Position numbers and translations under genes: made by a program. From Fulverythrobacter ferritrahens (lineage in GTDB: Bacteria > Pseudomonadota > Alphaproteobacteria > Sphingomonadales > Sphingomonadaceae): a stretch of DNA of 64,000 nucleotides. The stretch is taken from assembly GCF_020539485.1 (NCBI RefSeq), contig NZ_JACDXU010000001.1, positions 620,001-684,000 on the forward strand, in the 5' to 3' direction. The notes beneath the pieces were generated by a model. That model made no database searches. It saw nothing but the letters and a program-made list of their open reading frames with translations, and was not told where the DNA came from. How positions within the stretch are numbered: the stretch's first letter is position 1; each line of letters begins with the position of its first letter. Of the stretch, positions 1 through 9,029 are shown in pieces.

Positions 1-103
1 GCGCAGGGCACGAGGTGGCCAAGGTACAGGGAGGAAGCACGCTTTCGCGCGCTTATCCGGCCGAGCCATGAGGGAAGCCGCAACCGGACTTACTAAAGAT
101 AGG

Positions 104-134
104 CCCCCGCAGGCCAATTGCAAGCCTGCGGGGG
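104..134 (-). terminator. Probable terminator of the SapC-family gene
   Basis: A perfect 11-bp stem (104-114 with 124-134) closes a 9-nt loop, about 25 nt beyond the stop codon of the minus-strand SapC gene. The tract after the stem on the minus strand is AT-rich but has no clean T-run, so the termination role is inferred. Bases 1-103 show nothing else that can be supported. Confidence 0.6.
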
Positions 135-158
135 TCCATCTTCAGAATTTCGTCTGAT

Positions 159-938
159 TTAGTTGACTGTTTGAGCCGTGGCAGCCCCCGGGCCCTTGCC
201 CTGGGCGGTCTGCAGACCGAAAATCACTCGCAGCAGATCAAGCGACATGATGTGCGCGTAGATCAGCGCAAGGATACCGTTCTGGTTCCAGGCGCGCAGC
301 AGATCACCGCGCAGTTCGCGCAGCTTTTCCTGATTGATCATCTTGAAACCGCGATAGATGAAGGGCTGATCGCTGCCTTCGCGCGTGATCGCCACTTCGC
401 CATCCATCAGCAGATCGTGCTTGAGCAGTTCATCGACGAATGCCTGCGTGCGCACGCCGGCTTCTTCGAACCGTTCGCAAAACTGCATCACGCCCTTGGT
501 GAATTCGGCAGGCTCTTCGCCCTCGAACAGCGCATCGCCATCCTCGAAATCGCCCAGCAGCTTGCTGGAGGGATCGAAGCAGAGCGACATGACGTCGGTA
601 TTTGCGTCCAGCTTGGCGAGCAGGAAGGGATAGCGGCGCACGTAAGCGGGCATGTAAATGTCGGTCGTCAGCACGCCCTCGGCATCCACATAGACGTTGA
701 CGCCTTCATTTAGGCCGAACAGCGCCAGCGGAACCGGACGCTCACCCGAGGAGAATACGATCGGGAAGAAGCGCTGGGCGAGGGAGAATTCCTCGGCCGT
801 CAGCGGAACGGCATGCTGGTCGATAAGCCAGTTGGCGGTTTCGCTGCGGTGCGAGCGCCACTTTTCGTGATCGCGCCGGTTGAGCGGCATCAGGTCCTGG
901 TAAAACAGAGGCAGGCTAGGGTTCGGCGCGGTGGCCAT
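159..938 (-). CDS. SapC family protein
   Basis: The 259-residue product matches the SapC family (PF07277 type) in the N-terminal PLFYQDLMPLNRRDH region, the FPIVFS segment and the YVRRYPF and SLCFD segments. The family is named after a Campylobacter S-layer locus. In alphaproteobacteria its role is unclear, and its genes often lie beside TonB receptors or tryptophan halogenases, which are not seen here. No signal peptide or membrane segment is visible, so it is probably cytoplasmic. I chose the ATG at 938 because a GGAG motif lies 8 nt upstream. An in-frame ATG at 968 would add 10 residues. The gene ends in a hairpin at 104-134 and is about 65 bp from the next minus-strand gene. Confidence 0.85.
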   Translation of the reverse strand: MATAPNPSLPLFYQDLMPLNRRDHEKWRSHRSETANWLIDQHAVPLTAEEFSLAQRFFPIVFSSGERPVPLALFGLNEGVNVYVDAEGVLTTDIYMPAYVRRYPFLLAKLDANTDVMSLCFDPSSKLLGDFEDGDALFEGEEPAEFTKGVMQFCERFEEAGVRTQAFVDELLKHDLLMDGEVAITREGSDQPFIYRGFKMINQEKLRELRGDLLRAWNQNGILALIYAHIMSLDLLRVIFGLQTAQGKGPGAATAQTVN

Positions 939-1004
939 TGGCATCTCTCCGACGTCAAAAAATTGCAAAAAAGCGGCATTTCCCGTGCGCTTCGAGCGGC
1001 GGCT

Positions 1005-2447
1005 TTAAGGGGTGTCGCTGCCCGGTGCAAGGGGCACGAGTTTCCCCGGATTGAGGATGCCGGCCGGGTCCAGCGCGTGTTTTACGGCGCGCATCATGGC
1101 CAGCGAAACCGGGTCGCCCAGCCGCTCCAGCTCGTCGCGCTTCAACTGGCCGATGCCATGTTCCGCGCTGATCGATCCGCCCCATTGCGTGACCAGATCA
1201 TAGACCTGGGCGCTGATCTTCTTGCCATCGCCTTCCTGCCAGGTACGGGGATCGACCCCCGGCGGAGCGATGACGTGGAAATGCACATTGCCATCGCCCA
1301 GATGGCCGAAGGCAATCGCTTCCGTGCCGGGCCATGCCGCTTCGATCACGGGGACGGCGGCCTCCACGAAATCAGGCATTTTTTCAACCGCAACGGATAT
1401 ATCGTGCTGCACGGCGGGGCCCTTTGCCCGCTCCGCCGGAGCAATCGAATCGCGCAGCAGCCAGAAAGCTTCCGCCTGGGCTTCATTGGCGGAAATCACT
1501 GCATCTTCCAGCAACCCCTTCTCGAAGGCGGAGGTCAGCATGGTTTCGGCCAGCTGTTGCAGATCCGTGGGTTTGCCCTTTTCCGCCACGATCTCGATCA
1601 GGGCGTGCCAGCCATGCTTGCCTGCAAGGGGGGAGCGGGAGCCGGGCAGATGATCGATCACATCTTCCAGAGTGGATTGCGCGACGACCTCGAACCCTTC
1701 CAGCGCATCGCCTGCGATGGCTTGGCAATGGAGCAGCAGCGCGCGTGCGCCCGTGATGGAGGGAACGCCTGCCCACAGCACCAGCCGGTCGGCCAGGCCG
1801 GGCGATAGCTGAAGCGTGGCTGCCGTGACGATTCCCAGCGTTCCTTCGGAGCCGATCAGCAATTGCTTCAGATCGAAGCCGCGATTGTCCTTCTTGAGCG
1901 GAGTGAGGGCGCTGAAGATGCTGCCATCCGCCAATACTGCTTCCAGCCCCAGCACCTGCGCGCGCATTGAGCCGTGGCGCAGCACCTGCGTGCCCCCGGC
2001 ATTGGTGGAAATCAGCCCGCCGATCGTGGCTGAACCCTTCCCGCCCAAGGTGAGCGGAAAGCGCATGCCGGTGGCTTCCACAGCCTCGTGGAAGGTCTGC
2101 AGGATCACGCCCGCCTCGCACAGGGCCTGACGGGCATCGGGATCGATCGAGCGGATCGCATGCATCCGCCGCAGCGACAGGATAATCGCCTTGCCGCTCT
2201 CATCCGGGGTTGCGCCGCCGCACATGCCGCTGTTCCCGCCCTGCGGCACGATGGCGATTGCATGGGCCGCGCAGAGCTTCACCAGCGCCGATACATCCGC
2301 CGTGGAGGCAGGGGAGGCCAGAGCCAGCGCCGCGCCGGTGAAGCGGCCGCGCCAGTCAGTCAGCCAGGGTTCCATCAGTTCGGGATCGCGGGTCAGGCCG
2401 CGCGGGCCGAGCAGTGCCTCGGCTTCGGTCAGGAAGGTCTCGCTCAT
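1005..2447 (-). CDS. FAD-binding oxidoreductase, D-2-hydroxyacid (D-lactate / D-2-hydroxyglutarate) dehydrogenase type
   Basis: This 480-residue flavoenzyme has an N-terminal PCMH FAD-binding domain (about residues 35-215), with PQGGNSGMCGG and TNAGGTQVLRHG as FAD-contact segments, and a C-terminal FAD-oxidase domain containing FGHLGDGNVHFHV and SAEHGIG. The His-rich GDGNVHFH motif is the metal/substrate site in D-lactate, D-2-hydroxyglutarate and glycolate (GlcD) dehydrogenases. These enzymes oxidise D-2-hydroxyacids to 2-oxoacids and pass electrons to a quinone, cytochrome or ETF. The exact substrate cannot be decided. The ATG at 2447 (MSETF) follows a weak AGG; a longer frame opens at 2510. 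The gene stands alone, divergent from the exported protein at 2600. Confidence 0.88.
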   Translation of the reverse strand: MSETFLTEAEALLGPRGLTRDPELMEPWLTDWRGRFTGAALALASPASTADVSALVKLCAAHAIAIVPQGGNSGMCGGATPDESGKAIILSLRRMHAIRSIDPDARQALCEAGVILQTFHEAVEATGMRFPLTLGGKGSATIGGLISTNAGGTQVLRHGSMRAQVLGLEAVLADGSIFSALTPLKKDNRGFDLKQLLIGSEGTLGIVTAATLQLSPGLADRLVLWAGVPSITGARALLLHCQAIAGDALEGFEVVAQSTLEDVIDHLPGSRSPLAGKHGWHALIEIVAEKGKPTDLQQLAETMLTSAFEKGLLEDAVISANEAQAEAFWLLRDSIAPAERAKGPAVQHDISVAVEKMPDFVEAAVPVIEAAWPGTEAIAFGHLGDGNVHFHVIAPPGVDPRTWQEGDGKKISAQVYDLVTQWGGSISAEHGIGQLKRDELERLGDPVSLAMMRAVKHALDPAGILNPGKLVPLAPGSDTP

Positions 2448-2599
2448 GGCCAAGCCTATGACATGATGGTTGCCGGCTCGCCAGTATTTGCGCGTGACAT
2501 CGGCTTGCAACTTGAATGCAAGGGGTTAAGCGGATGTTCAAGCGGCGACCTTAAGGAGACAGGCGTGACGGGAAGCATGGGGCACCCGTCAGGTTTGAG

Positions 2600-3211
2600 A
2601 TGCGGATGAACAGCTTTGCTGCCTACCTCGCGCCGCTCGCCTTGCTGTTTCCTGCTGGGCTCGCCGATGCGCCACATAGGGCTGATGAGCGCCCGGCGGC
2701 GCTCGTGGCGGGGGAACTGGGCGGGGGCGATCTGCTGAGCACGCCGATTAACACGCCGCTCAACACCGGCTTCGGCGCGCCTTTCCCGGTGCTTTCAGTG
2801 GGCGACAGCGCGATCCCGGGCGATAATGGGCAAGTTCGCATCGAACAAAGTGTTACCATCCGCATTTCGCCCAAGGCCGTAGCCAACCAGCAGGATTTGC
2901 TTGCCCAATTGCCTCAAGGCCGGAAAGCCGCCCATGTGGAAGAGCGCAAATATGGCAGCTGTGTTTCGGCGCAGGGCATTGCCGGGGTTTCCACCTCGGC
3001 CGACAACCGCCTGCTGCTGTTCATGCGGGATCGCAAGGTAATCAGCGTCGCGCTCGAAAAGGCCTGTAGTGCGCGGGATTTCTATTCAGGCTTCTATGTC
3101 CAGCGCACTGAAGACGGGATGTTATGCGTGAAGCGTGACACCATCCATTCGCGGGCCGGGGCCAAATGCGTATTGAAGCAGTTCCGTCAACTCGTCGCGG
3201 TTCGTGACTGA
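2600..3211 (+). CDS. Exported protein of unknown function
   Basis: I do not recognise the family. The first 22 or so residues form a signal peptide (basic start, Ala/Leu core, likely cleavage after LADA). The mature part begins with a Gly/Pro/Thr-rich stretch and then a 100-residue domain with four Cys (YGSCVS, EKACSA, GMLCVK, GAKCVL) that could form two periplasmic disulfides. It is monocistronic, between the divergent FAD oxidoreductase and the DEAD-box helicase. The ATG at 2600 has AGG upstream; ATG 2606 is an alternative. Codon use matches its neighbours, so it looks like a resident gene. Confidence 0.65.
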   Translation: MRMNSFAAYLAPLALLFPAGLADAPHRADERPAALVAGELGGGDLLSTPINTPLNTGFGAPFPVLSVGDSAIPGDNGQVRIEQSVTIRISPKAVANQQDLLAQLPQGRKAAHVEERKYGSCVSAQGIAGVSTSADNRLLLFMRDRKVISVALEKACSARDFYSGFYVQRTEDGMLCVKRDTIHSRAGAKCVLKQFRQLVAVRD

Positions 3212-3358
3212 AAAGCGGGTGGCGCTGCCATTTCCTTGACTTTTACTGCCGTATCGGAATAGGGCGCGGCGTTTGCAGTGCGCCTTTGCTGGTGCGCAGC
3301 TTTCGCCAGGGCTGGGCGCATTTCGCGGCCCGTGCCGAATCCGGACACAGTCTATCCT

Positions 3359-4756
3359 ATGAAATTTGCCGATCTCGGCCTGTCTGACGAATTGCTGCAA
3401 GCGGTTGAATCCGCTGGCTATGACACGCCCACGCCGATCCAGGCCCAGGCGATCCCCCAGATCCAGATGATGAAAGATCTGATCGCGATCGCGCAGACTG
3501 GCACGGGCAAGACCGCCAGCTTCGTGCTGCCGATGATCGACATTCTGGCTCATGGCCGCCGTCGCGCCCTGATGCCGCGCAGCCTGATTCTCGAGCCGAC
3601 CCGCGAACTGGCTGCTCAGGTGGCCGAGAATTTCGAGAAATACGGCAAGAACCACGATCTCAAGATGGCGCTGCTGATCGGTGGCGTTCAGATGGGCGAT
3701 CAGGTGAAGGCGCTCAACGAAGGCGTGGATGTTCTGATCGCCACTCCGGGTCGCCTGATGGACCTGTTCGAGCGGGGCAAGATTCTGCTCACCGGCTGCG
3801 ATCTGCTGGTGATCGACGAAGCGGATCGCATGCTCGACATGGGCTTCATCCCGGATATCGAGACGATCTGCTCCAAGCTGCCGCCCAACCGGCAGACGCT
3901 GCTGTTTTCGGCCACCATGCCGCCGCCGATCAAGAAGCTGGCGGACAAGTTCCTGACCAACCCGAAATATATCGAGGTTGCCCGTCCGGCGTCGGCCAAT
4001 ATCAACATCGCCCAGCACAAGGTGTTCGTCACTCCTCGCAAGAAGCGGGAGGTGCTGCGGCATCTTCTGCGCACGGATGATGTGCGGACCGCGATCATTT
4101 TCGCCAACCGCAAGACTACGGTGCGCGAACTGGCCAAAAGCCTGAAACAGCACGGTTTCGCGGTGGGCGAAATCCATGGCGACATGGACCAGTCCCAGCG
4201 CCTTGCCGAATTGCAGCTGTTCAAGGATGGGCACATCAATATCCTTTGCGCGTCTGACGTTGCCGCCCGCGGGCTGGACGTGAAAGGCGTGAGCCACGTC
4301 TTCAATTTCGACACGCCCTGGCATCCGGACGATTATGTCCACCGCATCGGCCGCACCGGCCGCGCAGGAGCCAAGGGCCGCGCCTTCACTTTCGTGAGTG
4401 ACGAGGATGCCGAGGCAATCGCCAATGTCGAGAAGCTGACCGGGATGAAGATTCCCGTTTTCACGCTGGAGGCAGAAGCGAACACTGAATCGGAAGCGGA
4501 AGAACGCCCTGCGCGTTCCGAAAAGCCCAGGCGCTCCAGCCGGCAGCGTGAGGAGCGCGAGCCGCGCGCCACGCGTGAAGAACGTCCTGCGCGTGAAGAG
4601 CGGCCGGATCGGGGAGAGCGGAGCGAGCGTGCGGAAAGCCGCAAGGCCCGCCCGGAGCGTCGCGATGACCGGCGCACCCGCTTTGAGGACAATGAGCCCG
4701 ACGATGGCGGCTGGAACGGCCCGATTCCGGGCTTCCTGAACGTCTCAGCGGGCTGA
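3359..4756 (+). CDS. DEAD-box RNA helicase (RhlE-like)
   Basis: A 465-residue ATP-dependent RNA helicase. In order: Q-motif (FADLGL with TPIQAQAIP), motif I AQTGTGKT, motif Ia PTRELA, motif II DEAD (VIDEADRMLDMGF), motif III SAT, then the RecA-2 motifs ARGLDVK and HRIGRTGRAG. From about residue 380 the tail is rich in Arg and Glu with RE/ER repeats, as in RhlE-type proteins, and probably aids RNA binding. Likely roles are rRNA maturation, ribosome assembly or mRNA turnover. The frame is open from 3278, but the ATG at 3359 puts the Q-motif at the usual distance. It converges on uvrD across a shared palindrome at the stop codons. Confidence 0.93.
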   Translation: MKFADLGLSDELLQAVESAGYDTPTPIQAQAIPQIQMMKDLIAIAQTGTGKTASFVLPMIDILAHGRRRALMPRSLILEPTRELAAQVAENFEKYGKNHDLKMALLIGGVQMGDQVKALNEGVDVLIATPGRLMDLFERGKILLTGCDLLVIDEADRMLDMGFIPDIETICSKLPPNRQTLLFSATMPPPIKKLADKFLTNPKYIEVARPASANINIAQHKVFVTPRKKREVLRHLLRTDDVRTAIIFANRKTTVRELAKSLKQHGFAVGEIHGDMDQSQRLAELQLFKDGHINILCASDVAARGLDVKGVSHVFNFDTPWHPDDYVHRIGRTGRAGAKGRAFTFVSDEDAEAIANVEKLTGMKIPVFTLEAEANTESEAEERPARSEKPRRSSRQREEREPRATREERPAREERPDRGERSERAESRKARPERRDDRRTRFEDNEPDDGGWNGPIPGFLNVSAG

Positions 4757-4763
4757 GCCCGCT
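4747..4763. terminator. Palindrome shared by two convergent stop codons
   Basis: A perfect 7-bp inverted repeat (4747-4753 with 4757-4763) is centred on the TGA of the plus-strand helicase and runs into the TGA of the minus-strand uvrD. There is no T-run on either side. A bidirectional termination or end-protection role is inferred only from position. Confidence 0.35.
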
Positions 4764-7087
4764 CAGGCGAGAGTAACGAAACTGGCGATCACCCGCTTGC
4801 GGCCGGTGGTTTCGAACTCGATTTCCAGCTTGTTGCCTTCCTGGCCGATCACTTCGCCATAGCCGAATTTTTCGTGGAACACTCGCGCGCCCAGGGCGAT
4901 GTCCCCGCGCGGCTTGGCAGCATAGCTGGCGGCGCTGCGCCCCGGTTCGGCCAGGCGTTTGGGCGTGGTGTCATATCCGGTGGAAAGGGCGCGCTGCCAG
5001 CCGGGGCCACGATTTTGCGAGCGGCCGGGCCGATCCCGCGCGACATGGGCGAAGGGGTCTTCCCGTTCGGACCAGTTGGCGCGCCACATGGATGCCCCGC
5101 CTGACAGGGTAGTCTCCTGCTCTATATGGGTATCGGGCAATTCAGCTATGAAGCGGCTGGGGATCGAACTGGTCCACTGGCCATAGATCCGCCGGTTCGA
5201 GGCATGGAGTATCGTACACCGCCTGCGCGCGCGGGTGATGGCGACATAGGCAAGGCGGCGCTCTTCCTCCAGGCTGGCAAGACCGCCTTCGTCAAGCGCC
5301 CGCTGCGAGGGGAATACGCCTTCTTCCCAGCCGGGCAGGAACACATTGTCGAATTCCAGCCCCTTGGCGGCGTGCATGGTCATGATGGTGACCTTCTCGC
5401 CATCGTCGCTGGCATCATTGTCCATCACCAGACTGACATGTTCGAGGAACTCGCCCAGCGTCTGGTAATCTTCCATCGCGCGGGCAAGTTCGGAGAGGTT
5501 CTCAAGCCTGCCTGAGGCTTCGGCGCTGCGCTCTGCCTGCAACATGGCATTATAGCCCGTCTCGTCCAGCAGAGTACGCAGCAGTTCTGCAGGGGTGGTC
5601 TGCTCCGCCAGTTCGCGCCAGCGGACAAAGCTGCCCATCAGCGCGGCGATCGTGGCGGCGGCGCGCTTGGGCAGTTCATCGGTCCCGGCAAGCTGGAGCG
5701 CGGCGGCGGCCAGCGGCAGTCCGGTGGCCCGCGCATGGCGGTGCATCGCCTCCAGTGCCTTGGCGCCAAGGCCGCGCTTAGGCTGGTTGTAGATCCGCTC
5801 GAAGGCAAGATCGTCCTGCGGTTGTGCGATTACGCGCAGATAGGCGAGGGCATCGCGAATTTCGGCGCGTTCGTAGAAGCGAAAACCACCAATAATCTTG
5901 TAGTTAAGGCCAATTTGTATGAAGCGGTCTTCAAATTCGCGGGTCTGGTATTGCGCCCGCACGAGGATGGCGACCTGATCGAGCGGAGCGCCCTCGCGCT
6001 CCAGCCGCTCGATTTCCTCACCCACACGGCGCGCTTCCTCGGGTGCATCCCACACGCCGATCACACGCACGCGATCCCCGCCATTGCGCTCGGTCCACAA
6101 GGTCTTGCCGAGCCGTTCGCTATTGGCGGAAATCAGGCCGGAAGCGGCGCCCAGAATGTCCGGCGTGGAACGATAATTCTGCTCCAGCCGGATCACCTTC
6201 GCGCCCGGAAAATCCTTTTCAAACCGTAGGATATTGGCAACTTCTGCGCCGCGCCATGAATAGATGGACTGATCGTCATCCCCCACCACGCAGATATTCT
6301 TGCGGGCCTGGGCAAGCAGGCGCAGCCACAGATACTGGACGGCGTTGGTGTCCTGATATTCGTCCACCATGATATATTTGAAGCGCTGCTGATATTGCTC
6401 CAGCACCTCGCGATGCTTGCGGAAGATGTTCAGCATGTGGAGCATCAGGTCGCCGAAATCGCAGGCATTCAGCGCCTTCAGCCGGTCTTGATAGAGGCGG
6501 TAGAATTGCTGGCCCTTGCCATTGGCGTAGCTCTCGTTCTCTCCCGCATCGAGGTCTTCCGGGTTGAGCCCGCGGTTCTTCCAGCGATCGATCAGTCCGG
6601 CAAGCTGGCGGGCAGGCCAGCGCTTTTCATCGAGGTTCTGTTCCACGATCATCTGCTTGAGCAGGCGCAGCTGATCGTCCGTATCGATGATCGTGTAATT
6701 GGATTGCAGGCCCGCCAGTTCGGCATGGCGGCGCAGCATCTTGGCGCAGATGGAATGGAACGTGCCGAGCCATGGCATCCCTTCCACCGCATCGCCGATC
6801 AATTGCCCAACCCGGTGACGCATCTCCCGCGCGGCGCGGTTGGTAAAAGTGACGCACAGAATCTCGCTCGGCCAGGCGCGCCTTGTGGCGACCAGATGGG
6901 CGAGGCGGGCGGTCAGTGCCGCCGTCTTGCCCGTGCCCGCACCGGCCAGCATCAGCACCGGACCTTCGGTGGTCAGCACCGCTTCGCGCTGCGGGGCATT
7001 CAAGCCGCGCGCATAAGGAGGCAGATCGGCGTCATCTACAGACGGGGCAGGGCCCGCAAAGGGGGCAGGGGGCAAGTCATTTTGCAT
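4763..7087 (-). CDS. uvrD: ATP-dependent DNA helicase UvrD/PcrA (SF1)
   Basis: A 774-residue superfamily 1A 3'-5' DNA helicase used in nucleotide excision repair and recombination control. Visible motifs are the Q-motif (LNAPQREAV), Walker A GAGTGKT, CVTFTNRAAREM, Walker B VDEYQDTN, the GDDDQSIYSWRGA segment, LEQNYRS, TMHAAKGLEFDNVF and VAITRARR. The C-terminal 60 residues (VFHEKFGYGEVIGQEG onwards) form the Tudor-like domain that binds RNA polymerase in PcrA/UvrD. The length is typical for the family. ATG 7087 is the only sensible start. The gene is divergent from the transporter at 7181. Confidence 0.95.
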   Translation of the reverse strand: MQNDLPPAPFAGPAPSVDDADLPPYARGLNAPQREAVLTTEGPVLMLAGAGTGKTAALTARLAHLVATRRAWPSEILCVTFTNRAAREMRHRVGQLIGDAVEGMPWLGTFHSICAKMLRRHAELAGLQSNYTIIDTDDQLRLLKQMIVEQNLDEKRWPARQLAGLIDRWKNRGLNPEDLDAGENESYANGKGQQFYRLYQDRLKALNACDFGDLMLHMLNIFRKHREVLEQYQQRFKYIMVDEYQDTNAVQYLWLRLLAQARKNICVVGDDDQSIYSWRGAEVANILRFEKDFPGAKVIRLEQNYRSTPDILGAASGLISANSERLGKTLWTERNGGDRVRVIGVWDAPEEARRVGEEIERLEREGAPLDQVAILVRAQYQTREFEDRFIQIGLNYKIIGGFRFYERAEIRDALAYLRVIAQPQDDLAFERIYNQPKRGLGAKALEAMHRHARATGLPLAAAALQLAGTDELPKRAAATIAALMGSFVRWRELAEQTTPAELLRTLLDETGYNAMLQAERSAEASGRLENLSELARAMEDYQTLGEFLEHVSLVMDNDASDDGEKVTIMTMHAAKGLEFDNVFLPGWEEGVFPSQRALDEGGLASLEEERRLAYVAITRARRRCTILHASNRRIYGQWTSSIPSRFIAELPDTHIEQETTLSGGASMWRANWSEREDPFAHVARDRPGRSQNRGPGWQRALSTGYDTTPKRLAEPGRSAASYAAKPRGDIALGARVFHEKFGYGEVIGQEGNKLEIEFETTGRKRVIASFVTLA

Positions 7088-7180
7088 GATATGGGTGAAC
7101 AGTTAGGGAACATAAGGCAGGCACGCAAGCGCTTGTCCACAAGGGCTTGACCTGCGGCGAGCCTGTGCCAAGCAGCCCGC

Positions 7181-8473
7181 ATGGGTCCGATCAAACGCAA
7201 TTCCCGCATTCTCACCGCCGCAATGGTGGGCACTGCGGTCGAGTTCTACGATTTCTACGTTTATGCCACGGCCGCCGCTTTGGTGTTCGGCCCGCTTTTC
7301 TTTCCATCAGAAAGCGCGAGCGCGCAATTGCTGCTGAGCCTGATGAGCTTTGGCCTGGCCTTCTTCGCGCGCCCGGTGGGGGCCATCGTGTTCGGCCATT
7401 TCGGGGACCGGCTGGGGCGCAAGAGCACGCTGGTCGTTTCGCTGATGCTGATGGGCATTTCCACCCTGCTGATCGCCTTCCTGCCGACCTACCAGATGGT
7501 CGGCTGGATCGCGCCCGCCCTGCTGTGCGTGCTGCGTTTTGGCCAGGGCTTCGGCCTTGGCGGCGAATGGGGCGGGGCGGCATTGCTGGCAGTGGAGAAT
7601 GCGCCCAAGGGATGGGAAGCGCGCTTTGGCGCGGCGCCGCAACTGGGCGCGCCCGTGGGCTTCCTCGCCGCCAATGGGCTGTTCCTGCTGCTGGGCATCT
7701 ATCTGCCGGAAGACGCATTCAATGCCTGGGGCTGGCGCATTCCCTTCCTGCTGAGCGCCGTTCTGGTGGCGCTTGGCCTGTGGGTTCGCCTACGCATTGG
7801 CGAAACTCCTGCTTTCAAGGAAGCGCTGGAAAAAACGCCACCGCACAAGATGCCGCTTCGCGCCGTAGTGGTTCACCACTGGCCCGCCCTGATCGCGGGC
7901 TGCGCGGGCGTGGTGGCGTGTTTCGCCATCTTCTATCTCTCCACGGCCTTCGCGCTGGGCCATATGACGACGGAGCGCGGTGTTGACCGCGAAACCATGC
8001 TGGCGGTGCAGCTGGCGGCCAATACATTCCTTGCGGTGGGCATTGCCCTATCCGCCCTCTGGTCCGATCAGGCGAGCCCGCGTAATGTGCTGGTGGCAGG
8101 CGCTCTGGGCACGGTGATGCTGGGGGCGATGTTCGGCCCGCTGATGGCCTGGGGCACTCTGACCGAAGTCTTCATGCTCCTCTCCTTCGCCCTGCTGGTG
8201 ATGGGTTTCGCCTATGGCCCGCTAGGCGCCTGGCTACCCACCCTGTTCCCGGTGAATGTGCGCTATACGGGCGTGTCGATTGCCTTCAATGGCGGCGGGA
8301 TCATCGGCGGGGCCGTGGCCCCTGTCGCCGCGCAATGGCTGGCCGGAAGTGGCGGGGACGGCGGCACGGTGCGCGTAGGCATCTTCCTCGTTATCTCGGG
8401 CCTCATCACGCTGCTGGGCGTGGCTTTCGGCCGCAAGGGCAAGGAACGGATCGCGGCGGTGATCGCCGAATAG
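7181..8473 (+). CDS. MFS transporter, metabolite:H+ symporter (MHS/ShiA-ProP) type
   Basis: A 430-residue inner-membrane permease with about 12 hydrophobic segments. MHS signatures are clear: TAVEFYDFYVYAT in TM1, the FGHFGDRLGRK loop between TM2 and TM3, RFGQGFGLGGEWGGA in TM4 and WGWRIPFLLSA in TM6. Family members import osmolytes, dicarboxylates, shikimate or other organic acids with protons. The substrate is not predictable here. No good ribosome-binding site is seen before ATG 7181, but TM1 begins soon after it, so this start is likely. It is divergent from uvrD with a 93-bp gap and convergent with rsmD. Confidence 0.88.
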   Translation: MGPIKRNSRILTAAMVGTAVEFYDFYVYATAAALVFGPLFFPSESASAQLLLSLMSFGLAFFARPVGAIVFGHFGDRLGRKSTLVVSLMLMGISTLLIAFLPTYQMVGWIAPALLCVLRFGQGFGLGGEWGGAALLAVENAPKGWEARFGAAPQLGAPVGFLAANGLFLLLGIYLPEDAFNAWGWRIPFLLSAVLVALGLWVRLRIGETPAFKEALEKTPPHKMPLRAVVVHHWPALIAGCAGVVACFAIFYLSTAFALGHMTTERGVDRETMLAVQLAANTFLAVGIALSALWSDQASPRNVLVAGALGTVMLGAMFGPLMAWGTLTEVFMLLSFALLVMGFAYGPLGAWLPTLFPVNVRYTGVSIAFNGGGIIGGAVAPVAAQWLAGSGGDGGTVRVGIFLVISGLITLLGVAFGRKGKERIAAVIAE

Positions 8474-8480
8474 GGGGGAG

Positions 8481-9029
8481 TTATTCCCCGGTCAGGCGCA
8501 GCAGGTGCAGCCGCGCCTTGCCGCAATCGCGCGTCGCATCCAGCTCGAAGCCCTTCAGATCCAGCACTTCGCGATGCGAGGTTTCCACGCTGATCCATGC
8601 GCCGGGTGCAATCCAGCCCAGGCGCTTGAGCTTGTCGAGCGCCACCGCGCCCGCGCCCGTCTCGTAAGGCGGATCGAGTAGCAGCAGGTCCACCGGCTGC
8701 CGGGCAACGCCCAGCGAGAGGACGGACATGGCCCGCACATCGCATTGCTGCTGCGCGCGCATGGCGGCAATGTTCTCACGCAGGGCACGGATCGCCGCAG
8801 CGTCCTGCTCCACGAAGATCGCCTTTTCCGCCCCGCGCGAAAGGGCTTCCAGCCCCAGCGCTCCGGACCCGGCAAAGAGATCGGCCACCACGAGGCCTTC
8901 AAAGCTGCCCAGTCGGCTTGTGAGCATGGAGAACAGGGTCTCGCGGGTGCGATCTGAAGTGGGTCGCGTCGTCTCACCCTTGGGCGCCCGCAGCGGCCTT
9001 CCGCGCCATTGCCCGGCAATGATCCTCAT
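8481..9029 (-). CDS. rsmD: 16S rRNA (guanine(966)-N(2))-methyltransferase RsmD
   Basis: A 182-residue SAM-dependent methyltransferase that modifies G966 of 16S rRNA. It starts with the family signature MRIIAGQWRGRPL, followed by RPTSDRTRETLFSML, SAM-binding motif ADLFAGSGALGLEALSRGA and catalytic motif LDPPYETGA (the N/DPPY of base-amino methylases). Its start overlaps the end of the pseudouridine synthase gene by 4 nt (ATGA type), so the two rRNA-modification genes form a translationally coupled pair. Confidence 0.93.
   Translation of the reverse strand: MRIIAGQWRGRPLRAPKGETTRPTSDRTRETLFSMLTSRLGSFEGLVVADLFAGSGALGLEALSRGAEKAIFVEQDAAAIRALRENIAAMRAQQQCDVRAMSVLSLGVARQPVDLLLLDPPYETGAGAVALDKLKRLGWIAPGAWISVETSHREVLDLKGFELDATRDCGKARLHLLRLTGE

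Noticed and set aside
1-69. Minus-strand open frame at the left edge starting at an ATG at 69
   Set aside because: Only 23 codons are visible, no RBS or motif; it cannot be supported.
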